Of a stretch of DNA of 64,000 nt, positions 13,684 through 26,109 are shown piece after piece. Under the pieces are notes generated by a model. The model saw only the letters and a list, made by a program, of their open reading frames with translations. It was not told where the DNA came from and searched no databases. The stretch is taken from NCBI RefSeq assembly GCF_000283155.1, contig NW_004454229.1, positions 5,292,322 through 5,356,321 on the forward strand. Direction: 5' to 3'. Source of the DNA: Ceratotherium simum simum (lineage: Eukaryota; Chordata; Mammalia; Perissodactyla; Rhinocerotidae). The translations under genes were made by a program, and so were the position numbers. Each line of letters opens with the position of its first letter. Within the stretch, counting starts at the first letter, position 1.

Positions 13684-14285
13684 TAATGACGAAGTTCAAG
13701 ATGGAATTTTTAAAAATTGTTCTCCTGTTTCCTGAATTTAGCTCTTTTTAAAACAAAACTGAAAAAATGTTTTTGTTAGTTTAAAAAATGCTGCAGAATT
13801 ATAATATATCTGGGGTTGGATGTCAGGCAACATAGTGAGTGAAAGTTTGCTTCCACTCCTATCCCCCACAGGCGAGCACTGTTAATAATTTGATAACTAG
13901 AACTATCCTTCCAGATACTTTTCTGTGTACGTGCATACCATAGTTAGTTTATACTGTATATGAATATGATAATGTTTTTAAACACAATGGTCTCATTCTA
14001 TGCATGCTATCCTATAGCTTGCTCTCTTCACCCCAACAGTTTATCATGAATACTTTTCCTGTAGTAATACATAGCTCTGCCTCTGTAATGGTCTGTGGGA
14101 GGTTGGGGGGCCAGGGGTCAGGACTTGTTTCCCAGCAAGATTAAATGTTTTTGCATGTTTTGCTGGTTTAAATTACCCTTTGAGAATTTTTGGCATATAT
14201 CCTTTGCTAAGGATTATTGTAAAAATTTTTACTTTTATTACAAAAGAAATATAAGCTATAATTTTATACTAAAAAGCCTGAGAGA

Positions 14286-14482
14286 GGCCAGCCCCGTGGC
14301 TTAGTGGTTAAGTGCGCGCGCTCCGCTGCTGGCGGCCTGGGTTCAGATCCCAGGTGCGCACCGATGCACCGCTTCTGTGGCTATGCTGAGGCAGCGTCCC
14401 ACATACAGCAACTAGAAGGCTGTGCAACTATGACATACAACTATCTACTGGGGCTTTGGGAAGAAAAAGGGAAAAAAAAAAA
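14286..14482 (+). repeat. ERE SINE, short-bodied type
   Basis: Head ggccagccccgtggctta with a body carrying acagcaactagaaggc and the tail ggggctttgggaag plus A run. Flanking gcctgagaga and gcccgagaga are the target duplication. Confidence 0.92.
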
Positions 14483-14789
14483 GCCCGAGAGATAACTTTT
14501 AGAATTAAAGGTTTAGCTATCAACATAAGTATAAAATATCTAAAAATAGCTTTAACAAGTAATGAGACCTATTTGCAGAAAACTGTGAGAAATGATTTAA
14601 AAGCCTGAAATAATTATGAGACATACTATATTTCTAGATAGAAAGACTTATTAAGATACAGATGTCAATTCTTTTCAGTTTATGGGTATAATATAATTCA
14701 AGTGAATGAGTGATGAGGGATCTGAAAATTATTCTCAAGTTAATCTGGCAGAATAAACAGGAAAGAACTGACCAAGAAAAATGTTTTGT

Positions 14790-15003
14790 TTTGTTTTTTT
14801 TAATTTTTATTTATTTATTTTTTTCCCCCCAAAGCCCCAGTAGATAGTTGTATGTCATAGTTGCACAGCCTTCTAGTTGCTGTATGTGGGATGCGGCCTC
14901 AGCATGGCCGGAGAAGCGGTGCGTCAGTGCGCGCCCGGGATCTGAACCCCGGGCCACCAGCAGCAGAGCACGCGCACTTAACTGCTAAGCTACGGGGCCG
15001 GCC
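14790..15003 (-). repeat. ERE SINE, short-bodied type, reverse
   Basis: Reverse copy of the type at 14286, ending ggggccggcc; target duplication gaaaaatgttt on both sides. With the preceding ERE it forms an inverted pair about 300 bases apart. Confidence 0.92.
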
Positions 15004-15164
15004 TGAAAAATGTTTTTTTAGGAGCTTGCCCTAACACTTCTCTTTAAATTATAAAAAAGTACTGTGAATGGTGCTGGTGTATGAATAGATATAGGCAGAT
15101 CATTTGGTCAGAATAACCCTGAAATAGACGTCAGTATATTCAGTTACAACAGCAGTAACTCAAC

Positions 15165-15420
15165 AACTAAAACTTAGTTGAGTACTTACTGTATGCCAGG
15201 CAGTGTTGTAAGCTCTTTACGAGTAACTCATATTTCATCTTCACAACAACTAGAAGGAGGTAGCACTGTTATTATTATCCACCTAGTACAGATGATAAAA
15301 TGAGGCACAGAGAAGTTAAGTCACTTGCCCATACTTAAAAGTTAGCAACTGGTTCTAGAACTACAGCCAGGGTTCTAACCTAGTGATCTGACTCCAGATC
15401 ACCACTACTAATTAGACTGC
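15165..15420 (+). repeat. MIR SINE
   Basis: MIR-like: ttgagtacttactgtatgcc, then ctagtacagatgataaaatg and gcacagagaagttaagtcac. Confidence 0.65.
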
Positions 15421-15532
15421 TCAGTATTTCTTCACTATATTGATATAATAATTTATTTAACCAGTCTCCTTTAGATGGACGTTGTTTCTGATCTTTTCTA
15501 TTACCAACACTGGTTCAATGAATAATGACTTG

Positions 15533-15534
15533 TG

Positions 15535-15570
<36 letters not shown>

Positions 15571-15592
15571 TATACATATATATATATATATA
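15533..15592 (+). repeat. (TA)n/(CA)n microsatellite
   Basis: A run of TA repeats, then ACAC, then TA again, in the ZYG11A intron before the last exon. Confidence 0.95.
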
Positions 15593-15639
15593 AAGTGAAA
15601 ATAGAAAGGGAAGGGTGCACATGTGTGGTAATTGAGAGG

Positions 15640-15870
15640 ACAGATGCCAGAACTAGACTATCTGTGCTCTATTGCCAGTTTCTGCCCCTTACTAACTGTG
15701 GGAACTTAAGCAAGTTACTTGACCTCTTTGTGTTCCAGTTTTCTCACCTATAAAATGAGAATAAAAATATCTATTTCATAGGGGTGTTATGAGAATTAAG
15801 TGGGTTAATTTTTGTTAAGCATTTAAAACATTGCTTGGCTCATAGTACTAGCATTTGTACATAGCATAGT
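15640..15870 (+). repeat. MIR SINE
   Basis: MIR-like: tgtgggaacttaagcaag, ttctcacctataaaatgag, then ttgcttggctcatagta. Confidence 0.65.
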
Positions 15871-16089
15871 ATTAATACAACCACAGTACCTAGCATTTGT
15901 TAAATAAAATACATCATTTTGCAAATGAGTTAATTTGCAGAATACTTAGAATTGCTGAGTCAGAATGTTATGAACATATGTAATGTTGATAGCTATTGCT
16001 CAACTAGAGTCGATTACCAGTTTACATTCCCGTCAGCAATGTATGAGAGCTTGCCAGTTTCCTTACATTCTTGCAGAAACATTTAATTG

Positions 16090-16600
16090 AACTTTTTGAT
16101 TTTGCCAATCTCAGGTGAAAGTGATAGTCTCATTTGACGTGTGTTATAAGTGAGGTTACCATCTTTTCTTCTCTTCAAGAGTCGTTTCCTTTCCTTGAAT
16201 TGTTTGTTCACTTTCTGTCTGCTGTTGGTCTTTTTCTTTCTAATTTGAAGGAGTTTATTGTCTTCACTTTGTTCATTGTGTTTACAAGTCAAGCTTTTGC
16301 TATATGGCCTCTGGATTTCAGGTCATGGTTACACTTTCCAAAATTGATGAAAATTCTCAGCCATTTCTTTTAAAATATTACCTTTCCCCTATTCTCTCTA
16401 TTCTTTTCTTGTGGAACATCTATCAGAAGTATCTTGTACCTTCTCTCATTATATCCTACACATCCTGCAACCTTTTTTAAAAAAGTAGTTTCCATGTCTT
16501 TGTTTCTTTGTGCTGTATTCTTGGTAATAGCCTTAAATGTGTTTTTGAATCATTATTTCTCTCTTTGTGTCTAATGATTAAGAGAATCCTTTTTAGACTG
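16090..16600 (-). repeat. LINE-like antisense fragment
   Basis: T-rich, diverged sequence resembling an antisense L1 segment. The remainder of this intron up to 17374 shows nothing I recognise. Confidence 0.3.
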
Positions 16601-17337
16601 AATTGTGGACATGTCCCTTCAGCACAGTTTTGTATTTGCTTCTGTCAAGTGCTCTAGAGGTTTCCCTGGGATTGGACTAATATTTATATTAGTTTCTCAG
16701 CTCAAAGGTTCCCAGAAAATGTAGGTAGTGTAAATTGAAACCCTATACCCGATTGGGACTGTGGTTATGAATTCTCAGGAAAGACTTCTCCTCCCCACTC
16801 CTATATACCCACCTAGAACCCAGGCCAAGGTAAAGATGTTTCATTGTCTAATTCCTTCTTTTGCCTAGCCCTTTGAGGGACCAGCTTTATGCACTGATTT
16901 TTCTTCTAACTTCCTAAGTTAAAATCTAAATTCCTAGATTATTGGAACTGACAGTCGCTTTCTGCCCCAGGATAGCTCCAGGGTAGGTTACATGAGTTTA
17001 GGTGCTTTATGTTCTTTGTGTTTGGCTCCTGGACAGTTCCTTTGCTTTGTACACTCAACTGTGCATTTAAAATTTTTTCTGGTGTTTTCAGGTTATCTAG
17101 CTCAACATACTGCCTAAACTTGAAATGTGTGTTTTTTGTGATAAAAGATATTTGAAGCATAGAGTTGTCTGGAAGTAGACATACTAAAATAATCATCTCT
17201 TCTCACTACACAAGCCAAGCATTATTTAGGTTTTGAATTGACTCATTTTATCTGTTAACTCCTGTGTCAAAGAGCTTAAACCTTTGTACCCTTTCTTTAA
17301 AAAGGTGAATGGATGTTGGGAATATTTAAAATGTTAA

Positions 17338-17553
<216 letters not shown>

Positions 17554-18720
17554 GAGGCTTAAGAGGTGCTCTCTGTTCCTCAGTGTCAGGTCTTCTGTCA
17601 GCAATTGAATGTCGAAACCAGTTGTCGTTGGAATTTGTGAGTTGGCCGCCTCACTAGCCTTTTATTGTTAATTTTCTACAAGTTACAAAAGATTGGATTT
17701 GTATGATAGCCATAATCCCAAATCAAGTTGGAATCATTCTGGGAACACCCCTTCCACAGTTTTGAAAAATCAAGCCCTGGACTCGTGGGAAGACCTGTGA
17801 GCTTGCATTGGAACAGTCATACCAGTTACTTTTCTCTAGCTCTGGCCAATTTCTTGACTCTGGGAGTTTGTCAGAGGAAGAGGTAAAGAAAGACCTACAG
17901 GGAGACCTTGGTATTTATGTTAAATTTCCTATATGAAAGAATCTCCCAAGTTGTTATTCCTGGTTATGTGAAACCACTGGAAAAGAAGTACATGAAAAAA
18001 GTTCTGAGAAGTTTATGCTTACAAATGTGTTGTTTGGAAAGCAGAACTTTTGTTGGAGGGGAGGAAAAAGAAAATAATAATTTTCTTTTATAGGTACCAA
18101 AGAACCTTTCACTTGTGGGGTGGAGGGAAGAGAAATATATTTTTTACAATTTTGGATATTCTACCTTTGGCCTGTTATTCTTACAACTTTGCTCATTAGA
18201 CTGAGTATAACATTCTGTATAATGGGTATACTGGGGGGGCATGGTGGGACTTAGGACTGAGTGTTTAATGAAAGATTATTTGGGGATTGTAAATCTCAAT
18301 CCCTCAAATTTTTAATTTGAGTTGGGACGGTGATCAAAACTGAGAGGAAGAGGAAGGGCCAGAGAAGGACTTTGCTAAACATTTCAGGAGGTACTCTTAA
18401 CTAGCATGGAGACCAGAAAGATATGGGCTTTTCTGAGAACTAGCCTCAACCACAATATAGACTATCAGAAGCTTTTGTCTGTGCCTTCTGCAAACCTCTG
18501 TGGAATAGAGTATGAACTCCTTCCTTGCTTTATTTTTGACAACTAGTGAAAACATGTTTTGCCGTTCGTATGTTTAAGTTTTTCAAAGAACCAAAGTACA
18601 TTCCTTTTGATCATTTTAGCATATTTTAGGACTATATTTCTATGCTTTTAGCTGGCCAGACCCTTAACTGGAGTGCTATGTACCACCTTTTGGAATTAAA
18701 AGAGGCTTATTCTTATTCTA
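17554..18720 (+). other. ZYG11A: ZYG11A 3' UTR (extent tentative)
   Basis: Non-coding sequence follows the stop codon, is free of recent SINEs, and ends near a candidate ATTAAA poly(A) signal at 18695-18700. No nearer AATAAA was seen. The UTR could extend further; transcript data would decide. Confidence 0.45.
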
Positions 18721-18939
18721 AACCATATTCAAAACTATTGCTCCCAAGTGTCCCACTGGATAAGGGGAATTTGTAACCTACTTCCATCTGCAGTCCTGAA
18801 ACTGCACTATATTTTCTCCCATTCACTCTTCTTCATGATTCCAAAAGGCTGTCTTAGTTTCCTGCCCTGGGTTCTACTACTTTGGAACATTCTGTTACCA
18901 GATACTAGCTTTTGCTAATGTGAGGATGTGGTGGGAACT

Positions 18940-19150
18940 AGCGCCTGTTAAGGTCCAGTTCTATACTAGGCACTCCTCCAAGCTTTGTGTCTTTCACAGC
19001 AATCCTCTGGGGTAGGTAAGTTTTATTCTTCCCATTTAACAGGTGAGAAGAAGGAAGTTCAGTCAGGTTGTTACTTTCCTGAATAGTGATAGCTCATGCG
19101 GTTGGTGCTGATTCTAGAGCCTGGGCTCTTCTATATTACTCTCCCTTCCA
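18940..19150 (+). repeat. MIR SINE in the ZYG11A/ECHDC2 gap
   Basis: MIR-like: cactcctccaagctttgtg, caatcctctggggtag, then gagcctgggctcttc. The rest of 18720-19660 holds nothing recognisable. Confidence 0.55.
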
Positions 19151-19682
19151 GGAAATGAGCACAACCTTGGGGCACATTTGCATTTAGCAGCAAATCAGCA
19201 ATGTTGTTGACATGTATCCATGCCCATGGCTTAGTGACTCTAGGCCAGGGGTCGTCTCAGGAAGCACAGATCAGTTGAAGAATGACCACAAGGCTACAGC
19301 TTAAGATGCAGCCTTCTCTTCTGCCTTGGTACAGGAGGAGGGCCACTGAGACTAGCGTGCATATGTGCATGTCAACCCTGCTTTGTTTCTGAGTGTGTCA
19401 TCCTTTTGCTCACCTGTCCTCATGCTGTTCCCCTCAGCCTTCCTCTTCTTTGCCTCAAATGCCTATTAATCCTTTAGGCTTCAACTCTAATGTTGCCTGC
19501 CCCATTCCTGACCCTCCATTCTCTCCATAGGTTAATCAGTCCCTTCTCAGTGCTCCTGAAGGCTATTTAATGTGGCCATCAACGATTTACCCTATAGTTT
19601 ATGAAAGGTTTTCTCAGCGATGATTTCATTGGATTCTCACAAGAACACTCCATTAATAATAACATTTATGGAACATGAGGTG

Positions 19683-19688
19683 TTTATT
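19683..19688 (-). terminator. ECHDC2: Candidate ECHDC2 poly(A) signal
   Basis: TTTATT on the + strand reads AATAAA on the - strand, about 540 bases after the ECHDC2 stop. It lies beside a MIR at 19690-19800. No nearer canonical signal was seen. Confidence 0.4.
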
Positions 19689-20226
19689 TTTTTTAACCTT
19701 CACGCCAGTTTCATTCTGCAGATGAGGAAGCTGAGGCATGTAGTGAGTAAGTGGCAGAGAGCTGGGATCTGCAGTCTGATTCCTGATGCCTGCTCAAGCA
19801 CTACCAGGGTTTCCTTATTATCTGTTACAGAGGAAGGAACTGGGGGCTTCTTACAACCTCTTGCCGTCTCTGGTGAGCACCTGACAACTGAGAGGCAGAG
19901 GTCAGGCCTAACAGCCAACAGTACAAAAGCCCAGAGGGGTCTATCTTAATCCTTAGTTTATCATTCGAGTAGGGAGAGGCGGGTACTCTCCAAAGCAAAT
20001 TCGACCCCAGTGATTATCTAGACAGGGTGAGGAATAATGAAGGAAGCAGTAGGTGGCATGGTCAGCACATTAATACCAGGCCCATGCCACTCATTTTATA
20101 TCCATCATTGTCCTTGTGAGGAAACTGAAGCCCAAAGAGGCAAAATGATGAAGGCAGTTGCGCTGCAAATTTTCCTTCTGGATCCTGCCCTTTAAGGCTT
20201 GCATCTCCCTTAAGGTTAAATGGGAG

Positions 20227-20304
20227 TCACTTGCCAACAAATTTGGGAGGCCGCTTCTCCCTGAAGGCTGCCATGCCCTCTAGCCGGTCCTGGGTGGGGA
20301 TGTT
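20227..20304 (-). CDS. ECHDC2: ECHDC2 coding exon 10 (last) and stop
   Basis: Acceptor tttcag precedes 25 codons, NIPTQDRLEGMAAFREKR then PPKFVGK, and a TGA at 20227-20229. This is the typical crotonase C-terminus in which EG-x-AF-x-EKR-x-P-x-F closes the active-site helix. Residues 272-296. Confidence 0.97.
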   Translation of the reverse strand, partial: NIPTQDRLEGMAAFREKRPPKFVGK

Positions 20305-21157
20305 CTGAAACAACATACAGAGTATTAGGTTCGGGGGAGAAGGGCCAGAGGCCAATAAAGATTTGTTCAAGCTTGTCCAGCCCATGACAAGGCGAGAGTC
20401 CACGTCTTTCCATTGTCTCTGGACTCTGGTATTGGGCCATGCAAAGGTTGGGGCCTCAGTGGCTCCTTGTTCTGGGGAAGGCAGGCTGTCTCTCGAGCAT
20501 CTGTAGCCTGTCACATTAGCCTCTACTTGCACACTGTTTACATGCTTCCAGAGAGCTCACAGTCTCTTGTACCAGTCTGATATGAGGCTGCTCAGTAGAG
20601 AAAAAAGATTAGGCTTTGCAGTGAGAAATGGCTTTGAATCTGGTGTGTAGCTAGTTTACGCTTGGTCCTACGAGTCCCAGACCCCCTGTTTAGGAGTATT
20701 TTGGATATTTGCTAACCTGGAGATCAGTATTTTTGACTCACCCAGGAGTCAGGGGCTAAATAGGTCAGCTCCAGATTTACTGCCCCACCATTGAACTCAC
20801 ACAGCCTGCAGGCTGTAACCAAGGCCTTGACATCCCAGCTCCAGCCTAGCCTGTACAGTGGCCACTGGGCCAGAGACAGCAGAAGCCATTCTTCTTCTCT
20901 GTCAAGTGTGATTTCTCTGTGATTTCCCCACTAAGTGGGGCAGGATGCACCACCATTGGATGGCTGCGGAAACAGTCCCAGAGAGAAGCAGTGTGGTTTC
21001 CCTGGGATCACCCTAGGCCAGTTGTGAGGAGGAAACGGCATAGAATCTGACTTTTTGGGTTGGGAGGAACCTACTAAATTGGTCGTATATTGCACAAGGC
21101 CCCCACTCTGACCCAGCCTCTGCTTAAAGCAAGCAGGGACTGGCAGCAGCCACATAC

Positions 21158-21205
21158 CTGGGCATAGCATATCCCTTCAATGGCCATCCCTGATGCAATG
21201 TCCAC
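21158..21205 (-). CDS. ECHDC2: ECHDC2 coding exon 9
   Basis: Sixteen codons (VDIASGMAIEGICYAQ) between tcgcag and gtatgt; phase 0 at both ends. Residues 256-271, part of the C-terminal helical trimerisation region of the family. Confidence 0.97.
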
Positions 21206-22037
21206 CTGCGAGAAAGAAGTAGTGCCTGGATCAGCCTGACCTTGTCCAACTCCATGTGCACTGGGAACCAGCCCGCCCTACTGCCTGCACCATTCCTTAT
21301 TGTTTCGTGGATCCTCCAGCAAAGAGTTACTGAGGTTTACTGTATGCCAGTCCATGTGAACAGACATGAATATGATAAGGAATTCCCTACCTGGAGAGGG
21401 AAGACCATTCGAAACAGTGATAAAATAGTGCTGGGACAGATGGGGGCCGTGAGAACAATGGGGGGGATTGCACACATCCTGTAGAGCCGAGGAAGGCGTG
21501 CATGAGCTGTGCTTGCACAGCCAGTGTTCCCTCCTCCCCATCTGGCTGCCTCACTGTGCCTCCTGTCACCCCTGTTAGTGAACTTCGGAGGCTTTCCTTG
21601 CCCTCAGGAATAAAGTTCTCGGCCTTTATGTCCTGGCCCCTTGCAACTTGCCAGCCTCTACTGCCCAGTGCTTACTGTTACTACCACTTACAACAAACAT
21701 TGTTGCAAGAGAAGTACCGTGTGTGTAAATGTCACTTTTCACAACAAGGGTTATTATCCCTACTATACAGTTGAGAAACCTGAGGCATTAGCAAGAAAGG
21801 TGAAGTGATTTGTCTGAGGTCACAACAGCATGGGGAACGGCAGGTCTTTGAACCCAGACAGTCCAGCACCAGAGCCCATGCTCCTAACCTCCATGTTATA
21901 TCTGAGTCACTTCTTACTCCCATTCACTCGAGTTGCTTAATTTATACACTGCTGCGCTTTTGCTCATACTTTTCCATTTGTTTTGGAATTCTCATTTTTC
22001 TCGAGGCCCAACTCTAGAATACATTCTCTGACCCAGC

Positions 22038-22090
22038 ACTACCCAATAATACCATAGCCACTAGCCACATGGACAGTGTAGATCTAGCCT
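22038..22090 (+). repeat. MER5-like fragment
   Basis: Short match to the MER5 motif: tagccactagccacatgg. It lies in ECHDC2 intron 8. Confidence 0.5.
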
Positions 22091-22647
22091 CTCCAGAGTG
22101 TCTGCTTGGTACCCTTAACCTTTTATCAGTGATTTTTGTCTCTATCTGCCCCCCTTCCCACTTTGGGGGCAGTGACCATACTTGACTCATCTCTGTGTCC
22201 TAGTTCGCAGCTCATGTCTAGGTTCAGTGTGTGATGAATGAACTGATGAGTAAGTTGATGTCTAGGGACAGATTAGCTGCACCCAAGGTACCCTGAGCCC
22301 TGTCCTTGAGGCCACATTACTGACCACCAGCACAAACCCAAGAGCCACACAGTCCTGGGTTCTTATTACTCACTTTGTGACCCTGGATTCTGACCCTCAG
22401 TTTCCTTCTCCCTCCAAGAGAGAGATGAGGATAAAATGTAATTCAGAATGTCACCTGGCCAAACTTTCCATTTTATACATAAGTGTAAACTAAGGTACAA
22501 AAAGGGGGAGGCCAAAGTCTGTTAGAAGAGTCCGGTTCCTGAGTTCTTTCCAGCTGTGCTGTCAGTCTGTGAGAGCTGTGAAAGCACTGCCTCCCAGCCA
22601 CCCCACTGACTTCAGTGGACCCAAGTCTTGACCCAGAACCCTCTCAC

Positions 22648-22698
22648 CTCCATTCCGCGGTCGATGGCTACTTTGCCCAGCCGCACAGCGATGGGGGC
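22648..22698 (-). CDS. ECHDC2: ECHDC2 coding exon 8
   Basis: Seventeen codons (APIAVRLGKVAIDRGME) between tcctag and gtgaga; phase 0. Residues 239-255. Confidence 0.97.
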
Positions 22699-23792
22699 CT
22701 AGGAAAGAAAAAGCTTGGTTGAGGAGAGGATCAGTGCTAATAGTTAGGGGGGTTGAAATACAGAGAGGCACATAGCTGCATGGTGGGGGAAGAGTCTGGA
22801 CGGGGAGGCAAAGGTCTCGGTTGAGTTCTAGCTGTTCTACCGACAGTGTTGTTTCTTTAGTATTAGTACCTACTACTTCTCAGTTGATACTCATTTTCTG
22901 TAATGAAAACCCCAGAAGCTGACCATCTGGGGTTCTTGTCATTTATTCTTTCCCTCCAACGTGTACAACATACTACGATTTACAAATCCCATTCACAGAT
23001 TTGTCTGATGGAGCTACCCACCCTTCCAGGGTGGTGCCATCTTTGAGGCTCAGGGAGGTGAAAGCCACGTTTGTCCAGTGAGTCAGTGGTGAAGCTTGGA
23101 TTTGATTTGCAGTTACCTTTCCCACTGCTGCTCCATTCCTCTACCCCTTTCATCTCAGCAAATGGAAGCCTCCACTGCAAACAGGTTTTACCCCAGCAGA
23201 GTAACAAAAGGTCCAGATTAGGAACTTGGGCTTTAGAGTCTGACAGGCCTGGGTTGAAATCTCAAGGGGGCATTTTGCCCGGCCACTTGGAATCAAGGGA
23301 ATCAAAGTGGCTGTCTTTACTTCACTGGTCTAGTTTCCAATTAACTTGTGCCACAGCAGGCCTGGCACTCCATCCCCAGCCCCACTTCCAGGCAAGGAAT
23401 GTATTTACTTCCTATATTTATATTGTATTATTTGAAGTTTTTGTAAATAAGGCTTTATCGGAAAAATAATGGTTTTAGTCTGTTAGTATAGAAGCCATAA
23501 ATGAAAAATGAAGAACTTCAGATTGGGAAAAATAACCATGAATAAAAGGCGAAAGTCAAGAACTGGGAAAATATATTTTTGATACTTATGACAGATGAAT
23601 TTCCTTGATTTAACAAAAATTCACAAAGGTATGAAAAGGTGGTTCACAGAAAAAAATATAAACACAAGGGATGCTCAGCTTTACTCTTAAAGAAATGCAA
23701 ATCAAAACACTGAGGGGCCCCTTTTCACCTCAGACTAAGTAAATAGTAAAATGTTGGTAATGCCCACTATTGCTGAGATTTAGGAAACAGGT

Positions 23793-24015
23793 CCAGTCAT
23801 GCGCCACATAAGGACGTGTCCGTCATGTCTGTCAATGACGCACCACATATATACAACAGTGGTCCCATAAGATTAGTACCACACAGCCTAGGTGTGTAGT
23901 AGGCTGTACCGTCTAGTTTTGTGTAAGTACACTGTATGCTGTTCACACAATGATGAAATTGCCTAATGACGCATTTCTCAGAACATATCTCCGTCACTAA
24001 GTGACGCATGACTGT
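23793..24015 (+). mobile_element. Non-autonomous DNA transposon, Tigger/MER type
   Basis: The left end cagtcatgcgccacataagg is the inverted complement of the right end (gtgacgcatgactg), with few mismatches. The interior (ccataagattagtacc, acgcatttctcagaacat) is a familiar mammalian MER element. It has no coding capacity. Confidence 0.75.
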
Positions 24016-24606
24016 ATTTGCATACATTATTGATAGGAGAGTAAATTGGTACAGTGCTTCCAGAATGTAATTTGGCAAGAACTGGCAAATGTTAGATGTA
24101 TTTGCTTTTTGAGGTTGCAACTCCATGTACGAATCTACCCTACAGATGCACTTCTAGAAGTACACTAAGATGTACAAAGTTATTCACTCTAGTTATTTTG
24201 CAGTAGCAAAAATATGTAAGCAACATAAATTTTCATCATTAGAGTGCTGGTTAGTAATGACAGCACATCCACACCATGAATGGAGAAGTGTGCAGTTGTT
24301 TAAAAGAGTGAGGTTGATAAGTATATGCTGAAATGGGGAACTCTCCAAGATGGTGAAAAAAGCAGGGTACATACTAGTCTGGATATTATTATTCCATTTG
24401 TTAAAAAGTGTTGGTATGACACGCCTTTGGGGAGAGGGGTCAGGACAATGTTACTTTTTGTTTTATATTTTTCCATGCTGTTTGCATTCTCTATGCATAT
24501 TTTAATTTCATGTTTTAAAATGTCTTTTAGAACTGGATTAGTCTCTACAGGTGTGTTCCTTGTCCCCTAAACCATCCTTAAAAGGAATTTAGAGTTATTT
24601 AGATAT

Positions 24607-25345
24607 GTGAGTACACCTTTCCCCGACTATCTGAAAGTTCGCTCTATGCCACTTGGCTTTTACCAAAGACCTACATTAGTACCTGTTTTTGCTAACCGAA
24701 AAAATCCAAAGAGGATTTTTGTTTTTTCGATAAAAGGCGAAAGCGAAAGTAGCGTTCAGCTTTTGTTTTGCAGCAAGCTGTTACAGAGGCTAAACAGTCA
24801 AGCATACTGTTGTATTTCAAGCCTTCCACATCAGCCACAGCAGATGACGAACCTTGACCTTCGATGTCGAGGCAAGCAGACACAGAAGAAGGTGTGGACG
24901 TTAATGACCTGCCTGCCCCGATGGATTGAGATGTTAATAGATGACCCTCTTCCTCTCGCGCCCAGTCTCCTGTACCTCTTACCACCGCAACCTCCAGTGA
25001 CTCAGCCTAACCCACCATCACCACCACCACCTCAGCCTTCCAGCGTACTCGGTGTCTTCTGATTCTGGTAAGTGAAACTACACTGTACATAACGTTATTT
25101 CTACTTTTATATGCTGTGTATTTATCATATCATTCCTGCTTTCACTATATGTTAGCGTAATTTTGGGTGTTATGTGTTATTTGGTATGATTTGGTAGGTT
25201 ATTTTTTGGGTCTGGGAATGCTTAAAAATTTTTCCCACATAAATTAATGGTAATTGCTTCTTCACTTTACACCATTTCGGCTTACAAAAGGTTTCATAGG
25301 AATGCTCTACTTTTGGATAGTGGAGAAAACCTTTATATGTGTATA
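24607..25345. mobile_element. DNA transposon with inverted ends and a 151-codon frame
   Basis: The left end (acacctttccccgactatct, gttcgctctatgcc) is roughly the inverted complement of the right end (ggaatgctctacttttgg, atagtggagaaaacc). The interior has an open frame on + at 24607-25062 with a Pro-rich C-terminus. I see no transposase motif, so this is probably a deleted element, and the family is not assigned. Confidence 0.55.
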
Positions 25346-25881
25346 ATGTATATTATATATGCAATGAAAATTTCTGGAAGAGTATGCAAACTGTTAACAA
25401 TGGTCATCTCTCGGGAGAGGGATTGGGGAATTGAGAGCTATTTGGGTGACCAGCAGTCCCGGTTTGCTAGTGATGAGGGGTTATCAGGACATACGACTTT
25501 TGCTTTTAACTGGGACAGCCCCAGGTAAACAGAGTCACCTGGGTTACTCTGCTTTTGATTTTTACCTTATGTCCTTCTTTTTCTTCTGTTCTATTTGATT
25601 TGCTTATTATGAATATGTATTATTATTATTTAGGTAACCACCTAATATGATTTCTCACCAAAGAAAATTAAAAACTATATAGATATGTTTTATGTGTGTT
25701 AAAAACATACATCTTTGAGCATGGATATATATATGAGAATTATTAGGAATATGATTGATAATTTTCATGTTATTTGGAAATGGGAACAGTGGGTCACACT
25801 GTGGCCACAGTATGTTCTATCCCTATTGTGTTCAAATACAAAACAGAACCAAATCCATATTCAAAGGATAATGTATATTTA

Positions 25882-26105
25882 CTATTTTTTTTTTTTTTTT
25901 TAAAAATTTTTTTTTTTTTTTTTTTCCCCCCAAAGCCCCAGTAGATAGTTGTATGTCATAGCTCCACATCCTTCTAGTTGCTGTATGTGGGACTTGGCCT
26001 CAGGATGGACGGAGAAGTGGTGCCTCGATGCGCACCCGGGATCCGAACCCGGGCCACCAGCATTGCAGCGCGCGCACTTAACCACCAAGCCACAGGGCCA
26101 GCCCT
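25882..26105 (-). repeat. ERE SINE, short-bodied type
   Basis: T run, then caaagccccagtagatag and ending gggccagccc. Target duplication gtatatttactattt on both sides. Confidence 0.93.
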
Positions 26106-26109
26106 GTAT

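Larger units (their letters stand above)
23490..25420 (+). repeat. Old L1 broken by two DNA transposons
   Basis: L1 3'-region pieces at about 23490-23790 (cacctcagactaagtaa), 24016-24600 (ggttagtaatgacagcac, ctattcactctagttatt) and 25345-25420 (atttctggaagagtatgc) read as one + strand L1 interrupted by two transposons. Confidence 0.6.

Noticed and set aside
24607..25062. 151-codon frame as a host gene
   Set aside because: It sits inside a transposon-like unit with inverted ends embedded in an L1, with no splice context or known domain.
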